Notes: generated by a model not told the origin, from the letters alone. Positions 35,513 through 45,937 are shown, counted from the stretch's first letter. The stretch is 64,000 bases of DNA from Salipiger mucosus DSM 16094 (GCF_000442255.1 NZ_KE557280.1:1-64000), one strand, 5' to 3'. A program made the numbers and translations.

Positions 35513-37027
35513 TCAGCCGTTGCCGGTGCCCGTGAAGCGCGCCGCGTCCGCCGCCGCGCGCCGGATGGCGTTCGACTTGTGGACGGTCTCCTGGTACTCG
35601 GCCTCGGGGTCGCTGTCGTAGACCACGCCGCCGCCGGCCTGGATGTAGAGCTTCTCGTCCTTCACGATGGCGGTGCGCAGGGCGATGCACATGTCCATGT
35701 CGCCGCCCGCCGAGAAATAGCCCACGCCGCCGCCGTAGACGCCGCGCTTTTCCGGTTCCAGCTCGTCGATGATCTCCATCGCGCGAACCTTGGGGGCGCC
35801 CGAGACGGTGCCCGCGGGCATCCCAGCGAAGAAGGCCGAGAGCGCGTCCTCGTCCTCGCGCAGCTCGCCCACGACGTTCGAGACGATGTGCATGACGTGG
35901 CTGTAGCGCTCGACGATGAACTTCTCGGTCGGACGCACGGTGCCGGTTTTCGACACGCGGCCCACGTCGTTGCGGCCGAGGTCGAGCAGCATGAGGTGCT
36001 CGGCCAGTTCCTTCTTGTCGGCCAGCAGGTCGGCCTCGAGCTCGCGGTCGGCCTCGGGCGTGGCGCCGCGCGGCCGGGTGCCGGCGATGGGCCGGATCGT
36101 GACCTCGTTGCCGAAGACCCGCACGAGGATCTCGGGGCTGGCGCCGATGACCTGGAAGCCGCCGAAGTTGAAGAAGAACATGAAGGGCGAGGGGTTCGTG
36201 CGCCGCAGCGAGCGGTAGAGCGCGAAGGGCGGCAGGGGGAAGTCCTGCGTCCAGCGTTGCGCGGGCACCACCTGGAAGATGTCGCCGGCGCGGATGTATT
36301 CCTTGGCCGCCTCGACCGCCGCCTTGTAGCCCTCGTGGGTGAAGTTCGACACCGGCGGCGCCACTTCGCGGGCCTCGCCCAGCTCGCGCCCGGCCTGCGG
36401 CAGCGCGCGTTCGAGGTCGCGGACCGCGTCCATGACGCGCTCGGCCGCGCGGGCATAGGCCGCGCGGGCCGACTCGCCGTCCTGCACCCAGGCGGGCGAG
36501 ACCACCGTGACCTCGCCCTTCACGCCGTCGAGCACCGCCACGACCGAGGGGCGCATCATCACCGCGTCGGGCAGGCCGAGCGGATCGGGGTTGGCCTCGG
36601 GCAGACGCTCGACAAGGCGGATCATGTCGTAGCCGAGATAGCCGAAGAGCCCGGCGGAGGACTGCGGCAGGTCGTCGGGCAGGTCGATGCGGCTTTCCGC
36701 GATGAGCGCGCGCAGCGCCTCGAGCGGCGGCATCTCCTGCGTCTCGAAGCCCTCGGGATCGAAGCGCGCCTGCCGGTTGATGCGGCTGCTCTCGCCGTGG
36801 CACTGCCAGACGAGGTCGGGCTTCATGCCGATGATCGAGTAGCGGCCGCGGACCTCGCCGCCGGTCACCGATTCCAGCATGAAGGCGTCCTTGGCCGCCC
36901 CCGTGAGCTTGAGCATCAGCGAGACAGGCGTGTCGAGATCGGCGGCAAGCCGGGCGTAGACGACCTGGTTCTGCCCGGCCTCGTAGCCGGGCGCGAAGTC
37001 TTCGAAGGAGGGCGTGAGCACGGCCAT
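35513..37027 (-). CDS. trpE: Anthranilate synthase component I
   Basis: 504 residues with the feedback-inhibition motif in FMLESVTGGEVRGRYSIIG and the chorismate-binding domain: IRPIAGTRPRGATPEAD, ELAEHLMLLDLGRNDVGRVS, AGTVSGAPKVRAMEII and GGGVVYDSDPEAEYQE. It makes anthranilate from chorismate with ammonia delivered by TrpG, which is not in the window. It starts four bases after the PpiD-like gene stop, in the same direction, so the foldase and trpE appear co-transcribed, an arrangement common in Rhodobacteraceae. Confidence 0.95.
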   Translation of the reverse strand: MAVLTPSFEDFAPGYEAGQNQVVYARLAADLDTPVSLMLKLTGAAKDAFMLESVTGGEVRGRYSIIGMKPDLVWQCHGESSRINRQARFDPEGFETQEMPPLEALRALIAESRIDLPDDLPQSSAGLFGYLGYDMIRLVERLPEANPDPLGLPDAVMMRPSVVAVLDGVKGEVTVVSPAWVQDGESARAAYARAAERVMDAVRDLERALPQAGRELGEAREVAPPVSNFTHEGYKAAVEAAKEYIRAGDIFQVVPAQRWTQDFPLPPFALYRSLRRTNPSPFMFFFNFGGFQVIGASPEILVRVFGNEVTIRPIAGTRPRGATPEADRELEADLLADKKELAEHLMLLDLGRNDVGRVSKTGTVRPTEKFIVERYSHVMHIVSNVVGELREDEDALSAFFAGMPAGTVSGAPKVRAMEIIDELEPEKRGVYGGGVGYFSAGGDMDMCIALRTAIVKDEKLYIQAGGGVVYDSDPEAEYQETVHKSNAIRRAAADAARFTGTGNG

Positions 37028-37031
37028 GGCG

Positions 37032-38876
37032 TTACTGGAAGTTGGCCAGCACGGCGTTCACCGCCTGCTGGTCGATCTCGATGCCCAGACGCCGGCGGAT
37101 GTCCGTGTTGAGCGCGGTGTAGAGATCCTGCGACAGGCTCTCGGTGGTCCGCTCGCGCAGGGCCTGCGTCAGCTGTGCGCTGCGCTCGTCCTGCATGTCG
37201 GCGGCGTTGACCGCGTCGATGCGCAGCACGATCGCGGCGCCCGAGGCGGGCACGGCCTGCACGGCGCCCTCGGCCATGTCGAAGGCCTGGCCGCTCACCT
37301 GCGAGGGCACGCCCTCGCGCTGGCCGTTGCGGGTCAGGGCATCCATGCTCTGCGGGGCGAGGCCCAGCTCCTCGAAGCTCGCGCCGCCCTCGATGCGCTG
37401 CGCGAGATCCTCGGCCTGGGCGACAAGCGCCTCGGTGGCCTGTGCCTGCTCCCAGCCGGCCTCGACCTCGGCGCGCACCTCGGCGAAGGGGCGCGGCTCG
37501 GGCGGGCGGACCTCGTCGAGGCGCAGCGCGAAGAGGCCGCCGTCGCCCAGCGTCTCGATCTCGGGATAGTCCTCGACGGTGACGCTGCGCGCGGCCTCGT
37601 CGAAGGTGGCGTAGCCGGCGATGCCGCTGTTGCTCTGCTCGGTCCAGTCGATCTGGCCAAGCTCGAGGTCGGTGCCCTCGGCCAGCTCCTCGAGCGTGGC
37701 ACCGGCGGCAAGCTCGTCGTCGAGGCTCTGGGCCAGACCCTCGATCACGCGGCGGGCGCGGTCGAGCGCGAGGGCGTCCATCAGCGCCGGGCGGGCCTCC
37801 TCGAACGTGGTTTCCTGCGCGTCGAGCACGCCGTTCACGCGGAAGAGCGCGGGTCCGAGCGGCGACTCGGCGGGGCCCACGACCTCGCCCGTTTCGGCAA
37901 AGAAGACGGCCTCGCCTGCGGCGCCGAGATCGTCCTTGGCCACGTCGCCCATGTCGGCGTCGGCCAGCTGCAGGCCGCGCTCCTCGACCAGGGTCTCGAA
38001 GTCGGTGTCCCCGGCGCGGATGGCGCTCATGGCCTCCTGCGCGGCGGTATCGTTCTCGAAGACCAGCCGCTCGACGAGGCGCCGCTCGGGCTGGTTGAAC
38101 TCGTCGAACCGCTCGTCATAGGCGGCGCGCAGGCGCTCGGGGTCGACCTCGACGCTGTCCACGATCATGTCCGGCGTCACCCAGGCGTAGGTGATCGCGC
38201 GGGTCTCGGGACGGGTGAAACGGTCGATGTTCTCGTCGTACCAGGCGCGCAGGTCCTCGTCGGTGGGGACCGGCAGACCGGTGTTCAGCGCATCGCGCCC
38301 GAGCCGCGCCCAGGTCACGTCGCGCGTCTCTGCGGCGAAGGAGACCAGCGTCTCGGTGTAGGTGTCGGGCAGGGCGGTGCCGCTGAGAACGGCGGCCTGC
38401 AGCAGGGACCGGGCGGCGCCGGCGCGGATGTCGGCCTCGAAGTCGGCCTCGTCGAGGCCGGCGTTCTGCAGCGCGAAGGCATAGGCCTCGCGGTCGAAGT
38501 TGCGGTCGGGGCCCTGGAAGGCCTGGATGGCGCGCAGCTCCTCGGCGACGCGTTCGTCGCCGACCGAGAGGCCCATGCGGCGCGCTTCCTCGTCGAGGGC
38601 GGCCTCGGTCACCAGCCGCGCGAGCACCTGGTCGGTGATGCCGAACTGGCGCAGCTGCTCGAGCGTCACGGCCTGGCCGGTCTGCTGCTGCAGGCGCTGC
38701 ATCTCGTTCTGCAGGGCGCGGGCATAGTCGTTGGCGGTGATCTCGGTATCGCCGACGTTGCCGATCCGGGCGGTGCCGCCCGAGAAGTTGACCGCGCCGA
38801 AGCCGCCGAAGCCGATGATCGCCAGCAGCGGGATCACCCAGATCAGCGCTTTCTTACTGCTCTTGCCGGTAGCCAT
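37032..38876 (-). CDS. PpiD/SurA-like periplasmic foldase
   Basis: 614 residues. It has an N-terminal membrane anchor (KALIWVIPLLAIIGFGGFGAVNF) and a SurA_N chaperone region (ITANDYARALQNEMQRLQQQ). The middle parvulin-like domain is recognisable only by outline (RRLVERLVFENDTAAQEAMS to PALFRVNGVLDAQ) and appears degenerate. The family helps fold outer-membrane proteins leaving the Sec translocon. It is the first gene of the unit ending in trpE. Confidence 0.85.
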   Translation of the reverse strand: MATGKSSKKALIWVIPLLAIIGFGGFGAVNFSGGTARIGNVGDTEITANDYARALQNEMQRLQQQTGQAVTLEQLRQFGITDQVLARLVTEAALDEEARRMGLSVGDERVAEELRAIQAFQGPDRNFDREAYAFALQNAGLDEADFEADIRAGAARSLLQAAVLSGTALPDTYTETLVSFAAETRDVTWARLGRDALNTGLPVPTDEDLRAWYDENIDRFTRPETRAITYAWVTPDMIVDSVEVDPERLRAAYDERFDEFNQPERRLVERLVFENDTAAQEAMSAIRAGDTDFETLVEERGLQLADADMGDVAKDDLGAAGEAVFFAETGEVVGPAESPLGPALFRVNGVLDAQETTFEEARPALMDALALDRARRVIEGLAQSLDDELAAGATLEELAEGTDLELGQIDWTEQSNSGIAGYATFDEAARSVTVEDYPEIETLGDGGLFALRLDEVRPPEPRPFAEVRAEVEAGWEQAQATEALVAQAEDLAQRIEGGASFEELGLAPQSMDALTRNGQREGVPSQVSGQAFDMAEGAVQAVPASGAAIVLRIDAVNAADMQDERSAQLTQALRERTTESLSQDLYTALNTDIRRRLGIEIDQQAVNAVLANFQ

Positions 38877-38908
38877 GGCCTCTCTTTCCGCATGTTCCGC
38901 GCGGCTGT

Positions 38909-40114
38909 CTACGCCGGGCGAGGGTCCCCCGCAAGGGGCCAGTCCAGAGCCGCGAGCCGCTCGAAGAGCTGGCCGATGGTGGCCCGGTCCACATTGGCGA
39001 AGGCGAGCCGCAGGCAGCGCTCGCCGCTGGCGTCGTCCTCGGGCACGAACATGGTCGCGGGCAGGGCCATCACGCCCGCCTCGCGCACCAGCCGCGGGGC
39101 AAGGGTCGAGGCGCCCTCGGCGAAGGGATGCTCGAGGTAGGCGAAGAAGGCGCCGAGCCCGCGCAGGCGCCAGCCCCGGGGCTCGATCAGCGCCATGCCC
39201 TCGGCGATGGCGGCGCGGCGGTCGAGGATCTCGGCGCGTTCGCCGGCGACCCACTGCGCGAGGTTCTCCAGCCCCCAGAGCGCGGCGCGCTGGCCGAGCT
39301 GGGGCGCGCAGATCTGCACGGTGTCCTGGAATTTCTCGATCTCGGCCAGCAGGCCTGGGGCGCCGATCACCGCGCCGACGCGGTGGCCGGTGAGGCGGTA
39401 GGCCTTGGAAAAGCTGTAGAGCTGGACCAGCGTCTCGTCGTGCCCCTCGCGTTTCAGCAGGTCGTGCGGCGCGCCGGGGCGGCTGTCGAAGTCCTTGTAG
39501 GTCTCGTCGACGATGAGCTTCAGCCCCGCCTCGCGCGCGAGGTCGTGGAAGCCGTGCAGCACCTCGGCGGGGTATTCGGTGCCGCAGGGGTTGTTGGGCG
39601 AGACCAGCACGATGGCGCGGGTGCGCGGTCCGATGAGGGCGCGGGCGGTCTCGGGGCGCGGGATCATCTCGTCGTCGGTGCCGAGCGGGACGGCCGTCAC
39701 GCCCTGCATGTCGAGCCACATCTTGTTGTTGAAGTACCAAGGGGTTGGCAGGAGAACTTCATCCCCTTCGGTACAGATCGCGGCGAGGGTGGCGGCGAAG
39801 GCCTGGTTGCAGCCGGCGGTGATCGCGACGCTCTCGGCGCCGATCCTGCCGCCGTAGTGCGCCGACCAATGCTCCGCGAGCCGCTCGCGCAGCGCGGGCA
39901 GGCCCAGCACGGGACCGTAGAGATGGGTCGACGGGTCGTCGAGCATGCCGGCCATGGCGCGCCGCAGCGGCTCGGGCGGTGCCTCGACCGGGGCGGCCTG
40001 GCTCACGTTGATGAGCGGGCGCTCGGGCGGAAACGTCACCCCCTCGAGCCAGCGCTGCGCGGCCGGAATGGGCGGCGGAAAGGTGGATTCGGTGCGGCTG
40101 GTGTGTCGGGTCAT
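38909..40114 (-). CDS. Pyridoxal-phosphate aminotransferase, class I/II
   Basis: 401 residues. The PLP lysine is in LYSFSKAYRLTGHRVG; VSPNNPCGTEYP and VDETYKDF carry the cofactor-contacting Asn and Asp, and the C-terminal Arg lies in CLRLAFAN. The fold is that of aspartate-type aminotransferases; the substrate is not identifiable. It is 32 bases upstream of the foldase gene in the same direction and may share its transcript. Confidence 0.87.
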   Translation of the reverse strand: MTRHTSRTESTFPPPIPAAQRWLEGVTFPPERPLINVSQAAPVEAPPEPLRRAMAGMLDDPSTHLYGPVLGLPALRERLAEHWSAHYGGRIGAESVAITAGCNQAFAATLAAICTEGDEVLLPTPWYFNNKMWLDMQGVTAVPLGTDDEMIPRPETARALIGPRTRAIVLVSPNNPCGTEYPAEVLHGFHDLAREAGLKLIVDETYKDFDSRPGAPHDLLKREGHDETLVQLYSFSKAYRLTGHRVGAVIGAPGLLAEIEKFQDTVQICAPQLGQRAALWGLENLAQWVAGERAEILDRRAAIAEGMALIEPRGWRLRGLGAFFAYLEHPFAEGASTLAPRLVREAGVMALPATMFVPEDDASGERCLRLAFANVDRATIGQLFERLAALDWPLAGDPRPA

Positions 40115-40176
40115 GCGGTCTCCGTCGCGATCCGCAGGACGCTACCGCCCGCGCGGGGAAAGGAAAAGCCCGGGGC

Positions 40177-40599
40177 TCAGCCTTCCGCCGCGTCGTAGGC
40201 CGCGCGGGCGTCGCGAATCCGGTCGTGGTGCGTCTCGGCCCAGTCCATGAGCGCCGCGATGGGCGCCAGCGCCGAGCGGCCCAGCGGCGTCAGCGCGTAT
40301 TCGACCGAGGGCGGCTTGGTCGGAAAGACCTCGCGCGAGATCAGCCCGTCGCGTTCGAGCTGGCGCAGCGTCTGCGTGAGCATCCGCTTGGAGATGTCGC
40401 CGACCGCCCGTTGCAGCGCCGAGAAGCGCGCCGGGCCGGTTTCGAGCCCGGCGAGGATCAGCAGCGTCCATTTCTGCCCGACGCGGTCGAGCACGTCGCG
40501 CACCGGGCAGGCGCCCGGCGGTGGTGCGCCGCGGTAGCCCGCGATGCGCTGCAGCACCGCGTGGCTGTCGTCGTGGTTACCCGGCTGTGCCCTGGTCAT
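40177..40599 (-). CDS. HxlR-family transcriptional regulator
   Basis: 140 residues, a winged-helix HxlR protein ([42 protein letters not shown]). Cys31 sits at the position used for redox or electrophile sensing in YodB/QsrR/HypR-type members. It is divergent from the quinone-reductase-like gene, the same pairing as ytfH and qorB in E. coli, and probably represses it. Confidence 0.9.
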   Translation of the reverse strand: MTRAQPGNHDDSHAVLQRIAGYRGAPPPGACPVRDVLDRVGQKWTLLILAGLETGPARFSALQRAVGDISKRMLTQTLRQLERDGLISREVFPTKPPSVEYALTPLGRSALAPIAALMDWAETHHDRIRDARAAYDAAEG

Positions 40600-40632
40600 G
40601 GGAAAGTGCCTCCTTCACGGGGAATGGGATGC

Positions 40633-40649
40633 GGTCTACATCTGAGACC
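40633..40649. promoter_or_regulatory. Operator candidate between hxlR-type gene and qorB-like gene
   Basis: GGTCTACATCTGAGACC has perfect 5-base inverted arms with a 7-base centre, and a second GAGAC lies at 40661-40665. It is in the 88-base divergent gap, where the HxlR protein would be expected to bind both promoters. Confidence 0.4.
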
Positions 40650-40687
40650 ATATCACGATTCGAGACTTATGGCAGGAGATACGGACA

Positions 40688-41548
<861 letters not shown>

Positions 41549-41614
41549 GCGGCGGGCGCGTCGCCGTCCATGGAGGGCGGCGCGCAGATTTTCCGAAAAG
41601 GTCCGGGCTGGCGC

Positions 41615-42121
41615 TCAGTCGAGGCCGCGGTAGGGTTTGACGTATTGCAGCGCCATGTCCCAGGGGAAGAAAATCCAGGTGTCCTGGCTGACCTCGGTGA
41701 CATAGGTGTCGACCATCGGCTTGCCCTTGGGCTTGGCGTAGACGGTCGCCACATGCGCTTTCGGCAGGTGCGCGCGCACCACCTCGAGCGTCTTGCCCGT
41801 GTCGACGAGGTCGTCGACGATCAGCACGCCGGTGCCGTCGCCCATGACCTCCATGTCGGGGAACTTGATGACATGTGGCTCGCTCTGGGTCTGGTGGTCG
41901 TAGCTCTTGACCGAGATCGTGTCGACGAGGCGGATGTTCAGCTCGCGCGCGACGATCATCGCGGGGGCCATGCCGCCGCGGGTGATGGCCACGACGGCAC
42001 GCCAGCCGCCCTCGGCGGGCCCGTGTCCCTGCAGCCGCCAGGCGAGGGCCCGGGCATCGCGGTGAAGCTGGTCCCAGCTGACGTGGAATCCCTTTTCGTG
42101 CGGCAGGCGGTCGTCGGACAT
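41615..42121 (-). CDS. gpt: Xanthine phosphoribosyltransferase
   Basis: 168 residues, close to E. coli Gpt. The PRPP-binding motif is [17 protein letters not shown], the N-terminal part [18 protein letters not shown] and [21 protein letters not shown] are typical, and WIFFPWDM ends the protein. It salvages xanthine and guanine at the membrane face. It is nine bases downstream of the LysE-type gene. Confidence 0.93.
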   Translation of the reverse strand: MSDDRLPHEKGFHVSWDQLHRDARALAWRLQGHGPAEGGWRAVVAITRGGMAPAMIVARELNIRLVDTISVKSYDHQTQSEPHVIKFPDMEVMGDGTGVLIVDDLVDTGKTLEVVRAHLPKAHVATVYAKPKGKPMVDTYVTEVSQDTWIFFPWDMALQYVKPYRGLD

Positions 42122-42130
42122 CGGGGTCTC

Positions 42131-42733
42131 CTAGCGGTCGAGTAGCAGGCGCAGCCCCAGCGCGCCCAGAACGGCGGCGGCCACGCGGTCGAGAACGGGT
42201 TTCAGGCGCAGGTAGCCCGCCCGCGCCGGGGGCGCGGCGAGCAGAGCGGCGAAGGCGGTGTAGACGCAGAGCTCGATGACGAAATGGTCGAGCACGATCA
42301 GGGCCTTGTCGGCCAGCGTCATGTCCTGCGGAAAGATCACCGCGAGGACCGAGGCGGCGAACAGCACCGACTTCGGGTTCGAGAGGTTCACCAGCACGCC
42401 GCCGAGGAAGGCGCGGGCGCCGGGATGGGCGCTGTCGGCGACCGGGGCGTAGGCATCGCGCCAGAGCGTCCAGGCCACGCGCATCAGGTAGAGCGCGCCC
42501 GTGATCTTGAGCGCGAGGTAGGCCCAGGGCACCAGCGCGAAGAGCGCGCCGAGCCCCAGCAGCGCCGCCGCGGTCCAGCCCGCGGCCACGAGGCCCAGCC
42601 CCGCCCCGGTGGCGACCCCGGTGCGGAAGCCGCCCGCGATGGACTGGCGCAGCGCGAAGAGCAGCGCGGGCCCGGGCGCGGCCATCGCGGCCAGCAGGGC
42701 CGCGTTGAAGGCCAGCAGGTGCGCCCAGCCCAT
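42131..42733 (-). CDS. LysE-family amino-acid exporter
   Basis: 200 residues and about six membrane segments, with the LysE/RhtB N-terminal motif AAPGPALLFALRQSIAGGFRTGVATGAGLGL and GGVLVNLSNPKSVLF. These exporters release amino acids or derivatives; the substrate is unknown. It is four bases after fabI and nine before gpt, so the three are one transcript. Confidence 0.88.
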   Translation of the reverse strand: MGWAHLLAFNAALLAAMAAPGPALLFALRQSIAGGFRTGVATGAGLGLVAAGWTAAALLGLGALFALVPWAYLALKITGALYLMRVAWTLWRDAYAPVADSAHPGARAFLGGVLVNLSNPKSVLFAASVLAVIFPQDMTLADKALIVLDHFVIELCVYTAFAALLAAPPARAGYLRLKPVLDRVAAAVLGALGLRLLLDR

Positions 42734-42737
42734 AGTC

Positions 42738-43544
42738 TCAGGCCTTGGTGATGTCGGGAGCGTCCACGGCCTTCATGCCGACGACGTGATAGCCCGCGTC
42801 AACGTGGTGCGTCTCGCCTGTGACGCCGCTGCCGAGGTCCGACAGCAGGTAGAGCGCCGAGCCGCCGACGTCCTCGGTGGTCACGTTGCGGCGCAGCGGC
42901 GAATTGAACTCGTTCCACTTCATGATGTAGCGGAAATCGCCGATGCCCGAGGCCGCGAGCGTCTTGATCGGGCCGGCGCTGATCGCGTTGACGCGGATGC
43001 CGTCCTTGCCGAGATCCTCCGCGAGGTAGCGCACCGATGCCTCGAGCGCGGCCTTGGCCACACCCATGACGTTGTAGTGCGGCATGATGCGTTCGGCGCC
43101 GTAGTAGGTGAGCGTGAGCGCCGATCCGCCCTCGGTCATCATCTTCTCGGCGCGCTGCATCACGGCGGTGAAGGAATAGACCGAGATGTCCATCGTGGTC
43201 GCGAAGTTTCCGCGCGAGGTGTCGACGTAGCGGCCGCGCAGCTCGGACTTGTCCGAGAAGCCGATGGCATGAACCACGAAGTCGATCTTGTCCCAGCGTT
43301 CCTTCAGGCCATCGAAGAGCGCGTCGATCGAGTCCTCGTCGCCCACGTCGCAGGGCAGGACGATGTCCGAGCCCAGCTGTGCGGCCAGCGGCCCCACGCG
43401 TTTCTTCAGGGCCTCGCCCTGGTACGAGAAGGCCAGCTCGGCCCCGGCATCGGCAAGCGCCTTCGCGATGCCCCAGGCGATCGACTTGTCGTTCGCGAGG
43501 CCCATGATGAGGCCCCGTTTGCCCGCCATCAGAGTGTTTGACAT
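42738..43544 (-). CDS. fabI: Enoyl-ACP reductase
   Basis: 268 residues. The NAD site is GLIMGLANDKSIAWGIAKAL, and the active-site Tyr-x6-Lys is in HYNVMGVAKAALE; LTYYGAERIMP and RVNAISAGPIKTLAASGI are typical of FabI. It performs the last reduction of fatty-acid elongation. It is the first gene of the fabI-lysE-gpt unit. Confidence 0.95.
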   Translation of the reverse strand: MSNTLMAGKRGLIMGLANDKSIAWGIAKALADAGAELAFSYQGEALKKRVGPLAAQLGSDIVLPCDVGDEDSIDALFDGLKERWDKIDFVVHAIGFSDKSELRGRYVDTSRGNFATTMDISVYSFTAVMQRAEKMMTEGGSALTLTYYGAERIMPHYNVMGVAKAALEASVRYLAEDLGKDGIRVNAISAGPIKTLAASGIGDFRYIMKWNEFNSPLRRNVTTEDVGGSALYLLSDLGSGVTGETHHVDAGYHVVGMKAVDAPDITKA

Positions 43545-43697
43545 ACCCGTCCTCCGCCCGACATTGGTTTTGTCCGTGTCCTTTAGGCGATCGCCAAGGG
43601 GGCATCAAGAGATCGTGCCCGCTGCATGGACGACAATATGAAGCCGCGTCCGGCACGACACTCTCCGTCCCGCTGTCCCGGGGGACGGATCGCGCCG

Positions 43698-43707
43698 TTC
43701 ACGTGAA
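43698..43707. promoter_or_regulatory. TTCACGTGAA palindrome
   Basis: A perfect 10-base palindrome in the 276-base gap between fabI and pdxH. The related sequence TTTCACGTCACGTGAAA follows pdxH at 44428. The shared CACGTGAAAT core suggests one DNA-binding protein. Confidence 0.35.
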
Positions 43708-43719
43708 ATTAACATGGAA

Positions 43720-43798
43720 GCGCGCGTTGGCGCGCCAGTTTACCGAACGAGCGCGCGCAGGCGCGCGGATTTACAGCAAGAGGCGCGCGCAGGCGCGC
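43720..43798. repeat. Tandem 31/32-bp repeats upstream of pdxH
   Basis: GCGCGCGTTGGCGCGC (43720), GCGCGCGCAGGCGCGC (43751) and the same again (43783) recur at 31- and 32-base steps. The DNA between them is also related (CAGTTTACCGAACGA against GGATTTACAGCAAGA). The last unit ends 22 bases before the pdxH ATG, so the repeats form its leader and can fold into GC stems. Confidence 0.7.
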
Positions 43799-43820
43799 AA
43801 CGCAGCGCAGGAGAATATGC

Positions 43821-44426
43821 ATGACCGACCGCACCGGAATCTTTGCCGGAGACGATCCCTTCGAGATCGCCCGCCGGTGGCTGGGCGAGGCCGAGGAGAG
43901 CGAGATCAACGATCCCAACGCCATCGCGCTGGCGACCGTGGACGAAACCGGCATGCCCAACGCCCGCATGGTGCTGCTCAAGGAGATCGAGGCCGGGGCC
44001 TTTGTCTTCTACACCAACTACGAGAGCGCGAAGGCCCGGGAGATCGGTGCCTCGGGGACGGCGGCCTTCGTGATGCACTGGAAATCGCTGCGCCGCCAGA
44101 TTCGCGTCCGGGGCACCGTGGAACGCGAGGACGGGCCGCAGGCCGACGACTACTACAATTCGCGGTCGCTGAAGTCGCGGCTGGGCGCCTGGGCGTCGCT
44201 GCAGTCGCAGCCGCTCGACAGCCGCGCGTCTCTCATGGCCGAGGTCGCCAAGGTGACCGCGACCAAGGGCACGAACCCGTCCCGGCCGCCGTTCTGGGGA
44301 GGCTTCCGTATTCAACCTATAGAGATAGAGTTTTGGGCCGATGGTGCCTTCAGGTTGCACGACCGGTTCCGCTGGCGTCGGCAGGACACCGCCGACGACT
44401 GGGTCGTACAGCGGTTGAATCCGTGA
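43821..44426 (+). CDS. pdxH: Pyridoxamine 5'-phosphate oxidase
   Basis: 201 residues, full length. FMN- and substrate-contacting stretches are [12 protein letters not shown]-type (here [23 protein letters not shown]), [25 protein letters not shown], and the C-terminal [17 protein letters not shown] and WVVQRLNP. It makes pyridoxal phosphate from pyridoxamine or pyridoxine phosphate. ATG 43821 follows GCAGGAGAAT just after the tandem repeats. Confidence 0.95.
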   Translation: MTDRTGIFAGDDPFEIARRWLGEAEESEINDPNAIALATVDETGMPNARMVLLKEIEAGAFVFYTNYESAKAREIGASGTAAFVMHWKSLRRQIRVRGTVEREDGPQADDYYNSRSLKSRLGAWASLQSQPLDSRASLMAEVAKVTATKGTNPSRPPFWGGFRIQPIEIEFWADGAFRLHDRFRWRRQDTADDWVVQRLNP

Positions 44427-44427
44427 A

Positions 44428-44444
44428 TTTCACGTCACGTGAAA
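44428..44444. promoter_or_regulatory. Perfect inverted repeat TTTCACGTCACGTGAAA
   Basis: Seven-base arms with a TCA centre, two bases after the pdxH stop and 103 bases before the cold-shock gene start. It may be an operator for the cold-shock gene; it lacks the T run of a terminator. Confidence 0.5.
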
Positions 44445-44547
44445 TGCAACCCGACACAAATTACAGGTGCGATCCTCTTGCAATGTCGGCATTCTCTGGC
44501 GCAAGACACAACAGGGAAACGCGATATAACCAGTGGAACCACATTTG

Positions 44548-45069
44548 ATGCACAAGGACAGCGACGTGCAGCGTGTGCGCGGAAGGGTGAAATGGTTCGA
44601 TCCGGCCAAGGGGTTCGGTTTCGTCATTGCAGACGAGGGTGGGCCGGACATCCTTCTGCACGCCAACGTGTTGCGCAACTTCGGACAGAGTTCCGTTGCC
44701 GATGGCGCGTGCGTCGAGATCGGGGTGCAGCGGACAGAACGCGGCATGCAGGCCGTCGAGGTCTATTCCATCGAGCCGCCGGAGGCCCCCACGGGCGCGC
44801 CGCTCGCGGACTTCGAGGATATCGATCCCGATGTCTTGAAGTCCGCGCCTCTTGAACCGGCGCGGGTCAAGTGGTTTGACAAGGGCAAGGGGTTCGGCTT
44901 CGCCAACGTGTTCGGCCGGCCCGAGGACGTGTTCGTCCATATCGAGGTTCTGCGCCGCTCTGGCCTTGCCGACCTGCAGCCCGGCGAGGCGCTGGCGATC
45001 CGGGTGATCGACGGCAAGCGCGGCAAGATGGCGACGGAGGTCTGCGCATGGGAAGCCGCTCTGCCCTGA
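44548..45069 (+). CDS. Cold-shock protein with two CSD domains
   Basis: 173 residues with two cold-shock domains, each with RNP1-type motifs: [12 protein letters not shown] near residue 15 and [12 protein letters not shown] near 108, joined by an acidic linker. Single-domain CspA proteins have about 70 residues; the double form is common in alphaproteobacteria and binds single-stranded RNA or DNA. I use ATG 44548; a GTG at 44533 is possible. The 3' end overlaps the DUF192 gene by 22 bases. Confidence 0.9.
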   Translation: MHKDSDVQRVRGRVKWFDPAKGFGFVIADEGGPDILLHANVLRNFGQSSVADGACVEIGVQRTERGMQAVEVYSIEPPEAPTGAPLADFEDIDPDVLKSAPLEPARVKWFDKGKGFGFANVFGRPEDVFVHIEVLRRSGLADLQPGEALAIRVIDGKRGKMATEVCAWEAALP

Positions 45070-45512
45070 TCGGCCTGTTGATGGCTCTTGCGGCGGCACC
45101 GGCCTGGGCCGCCTGCCGCGACGATACCGTCTCGCTGAGGGGGGACTGGGGCAGTGCGCGGTTTCGCGTGGTCGTGGCCGACGAGGCCGCAGAACGCGCG
45201 CGGGGGCTCATGCATGTCGAGCAGATGCCCGCCGGAGCGGGCATGCTTTTCGTCTACGAGCAGGAGCGGCCGGTCGCCTTCTGGATGAAGAACACGCTGA
45301 TCCCGCTCGACATGATCTTCGCCGACGAGACGGGCCGCGTGGTCAAGGTCCACGAAGAGGCGGTCCCGCACGACGAGACGCCGATTCCGAGCGACGCGCC
45401 CGCGCGCTACGTACTCGAGATCAACGGCGGACTCGCGGCGCGGATGGGCATCGAGCCCGGCAGCGAGATGCAGCATCCCGCCATCGTCGATCCCGCCTGG
45501 CCCTGCGAGTGA
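45048..45512 (+). CDS. Secreted DUF192 protein
   Basis: 154 residues with a signal peptide ([17 protein letters not shown]) and the DUF192 core: [40 protein letters not shown], and [19 protein letters not shown]. The family role is not established. It is translationally coupled to the cold-shock gene by a 22-base overlap, an association seen in related genomes, though a secreted partner for a cytosolic RNA-binding protein makes no obvious pathway. Confidence 0.88.
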   Translation: MGSRSALIGLLMALAAAPAWAACRDDTVSLRGDWGSARFRVVVADEAAERARGLMHVEQMPAGAGMLFVYEQERPVAFWMKNTLIPLDMIFADETGRVVKVHEEAVPHDETPIPSDAPARYVLEINGGLAARMGIEPGSEMQHPAIVDPAWPCE

Positions 45513-45558
45513 TTGGGCCTTTTCAAACCTTCGTGCAGCAAGTATTGGCGTCGCACGT

Positions 45559-45635
45559 CGGGGCGTAGCGCAGCCTGGTAGCGCGTCTGTTTTGGGTACA
45601 GAAGGTCGTGAGTTCGAATCTCGCCGCCCCGACCA
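45559..45635 (+). tRNA. tRNA-Pro(TGG)
   Basis: A 77-nt tRNA. The acceptor stem is CGGGGCG with CGCCCCG, followed by A and an encoded CCA. The anticodon stem-loop TCTGTTTTGGGTACAGA gives TGG, and the T arm is CGTGAGTTCGAATCTCGC-like. D-arm GCGCAGCCTGGTAGCGC is canonical. Confidence 0.96.
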
Positions 45636-45801
45636 CTTCCATGACCATCGCCGGATTGCCGCGGAGCGCCACAAGATGTGGGGCCCGATCGGCCAAGCAC
45701 GGGCCAGTGCCCGATTTTTCGGCGTTGACCTGTGGCATCGCTGCACAGGGTCTGCGGCAAGAGCCGCATGACACCCCGGGTTGAACCTTTTCATCAACAG
45801 C

Positions 45802-45810
45802 TGTGGATAA
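45802..45810 (-). promoter_or_regulatory. DnaA-box-like site upstream of nrdJ
   Basis: The minus strand reads TTATCCACA, the exact strong DnaA box. A single box before a ribonucleotide reductase gene is consistent with cell-cycle control; DnaA controls nrdAB in E. coli. Confidence 0.5.
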
Positions 45811-45921
45811 CTGCGCGCCGAACGGGGCCTTTTCGCAGGATTCATTCGCGGACCGGGCAGGGGGGCTGTGTGGACGACTCGCGGACAAGTCATAGCCCTA
45901 GTGGGGGCCATCATGGTCAAC

Positions 45922-45937
45922 ACAAAATATATGGCGT
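45922..45937. promoter_or_regulatory. NrdR-box-like site 1
   Basis: ACAAAATATATGGCGT matches the NrdR palindrome ACACTATATATAGTGT at 12 of 16 positions. NrdR represses ribonucleotide reductase genes when dATP is high. Confidence 0.5.
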
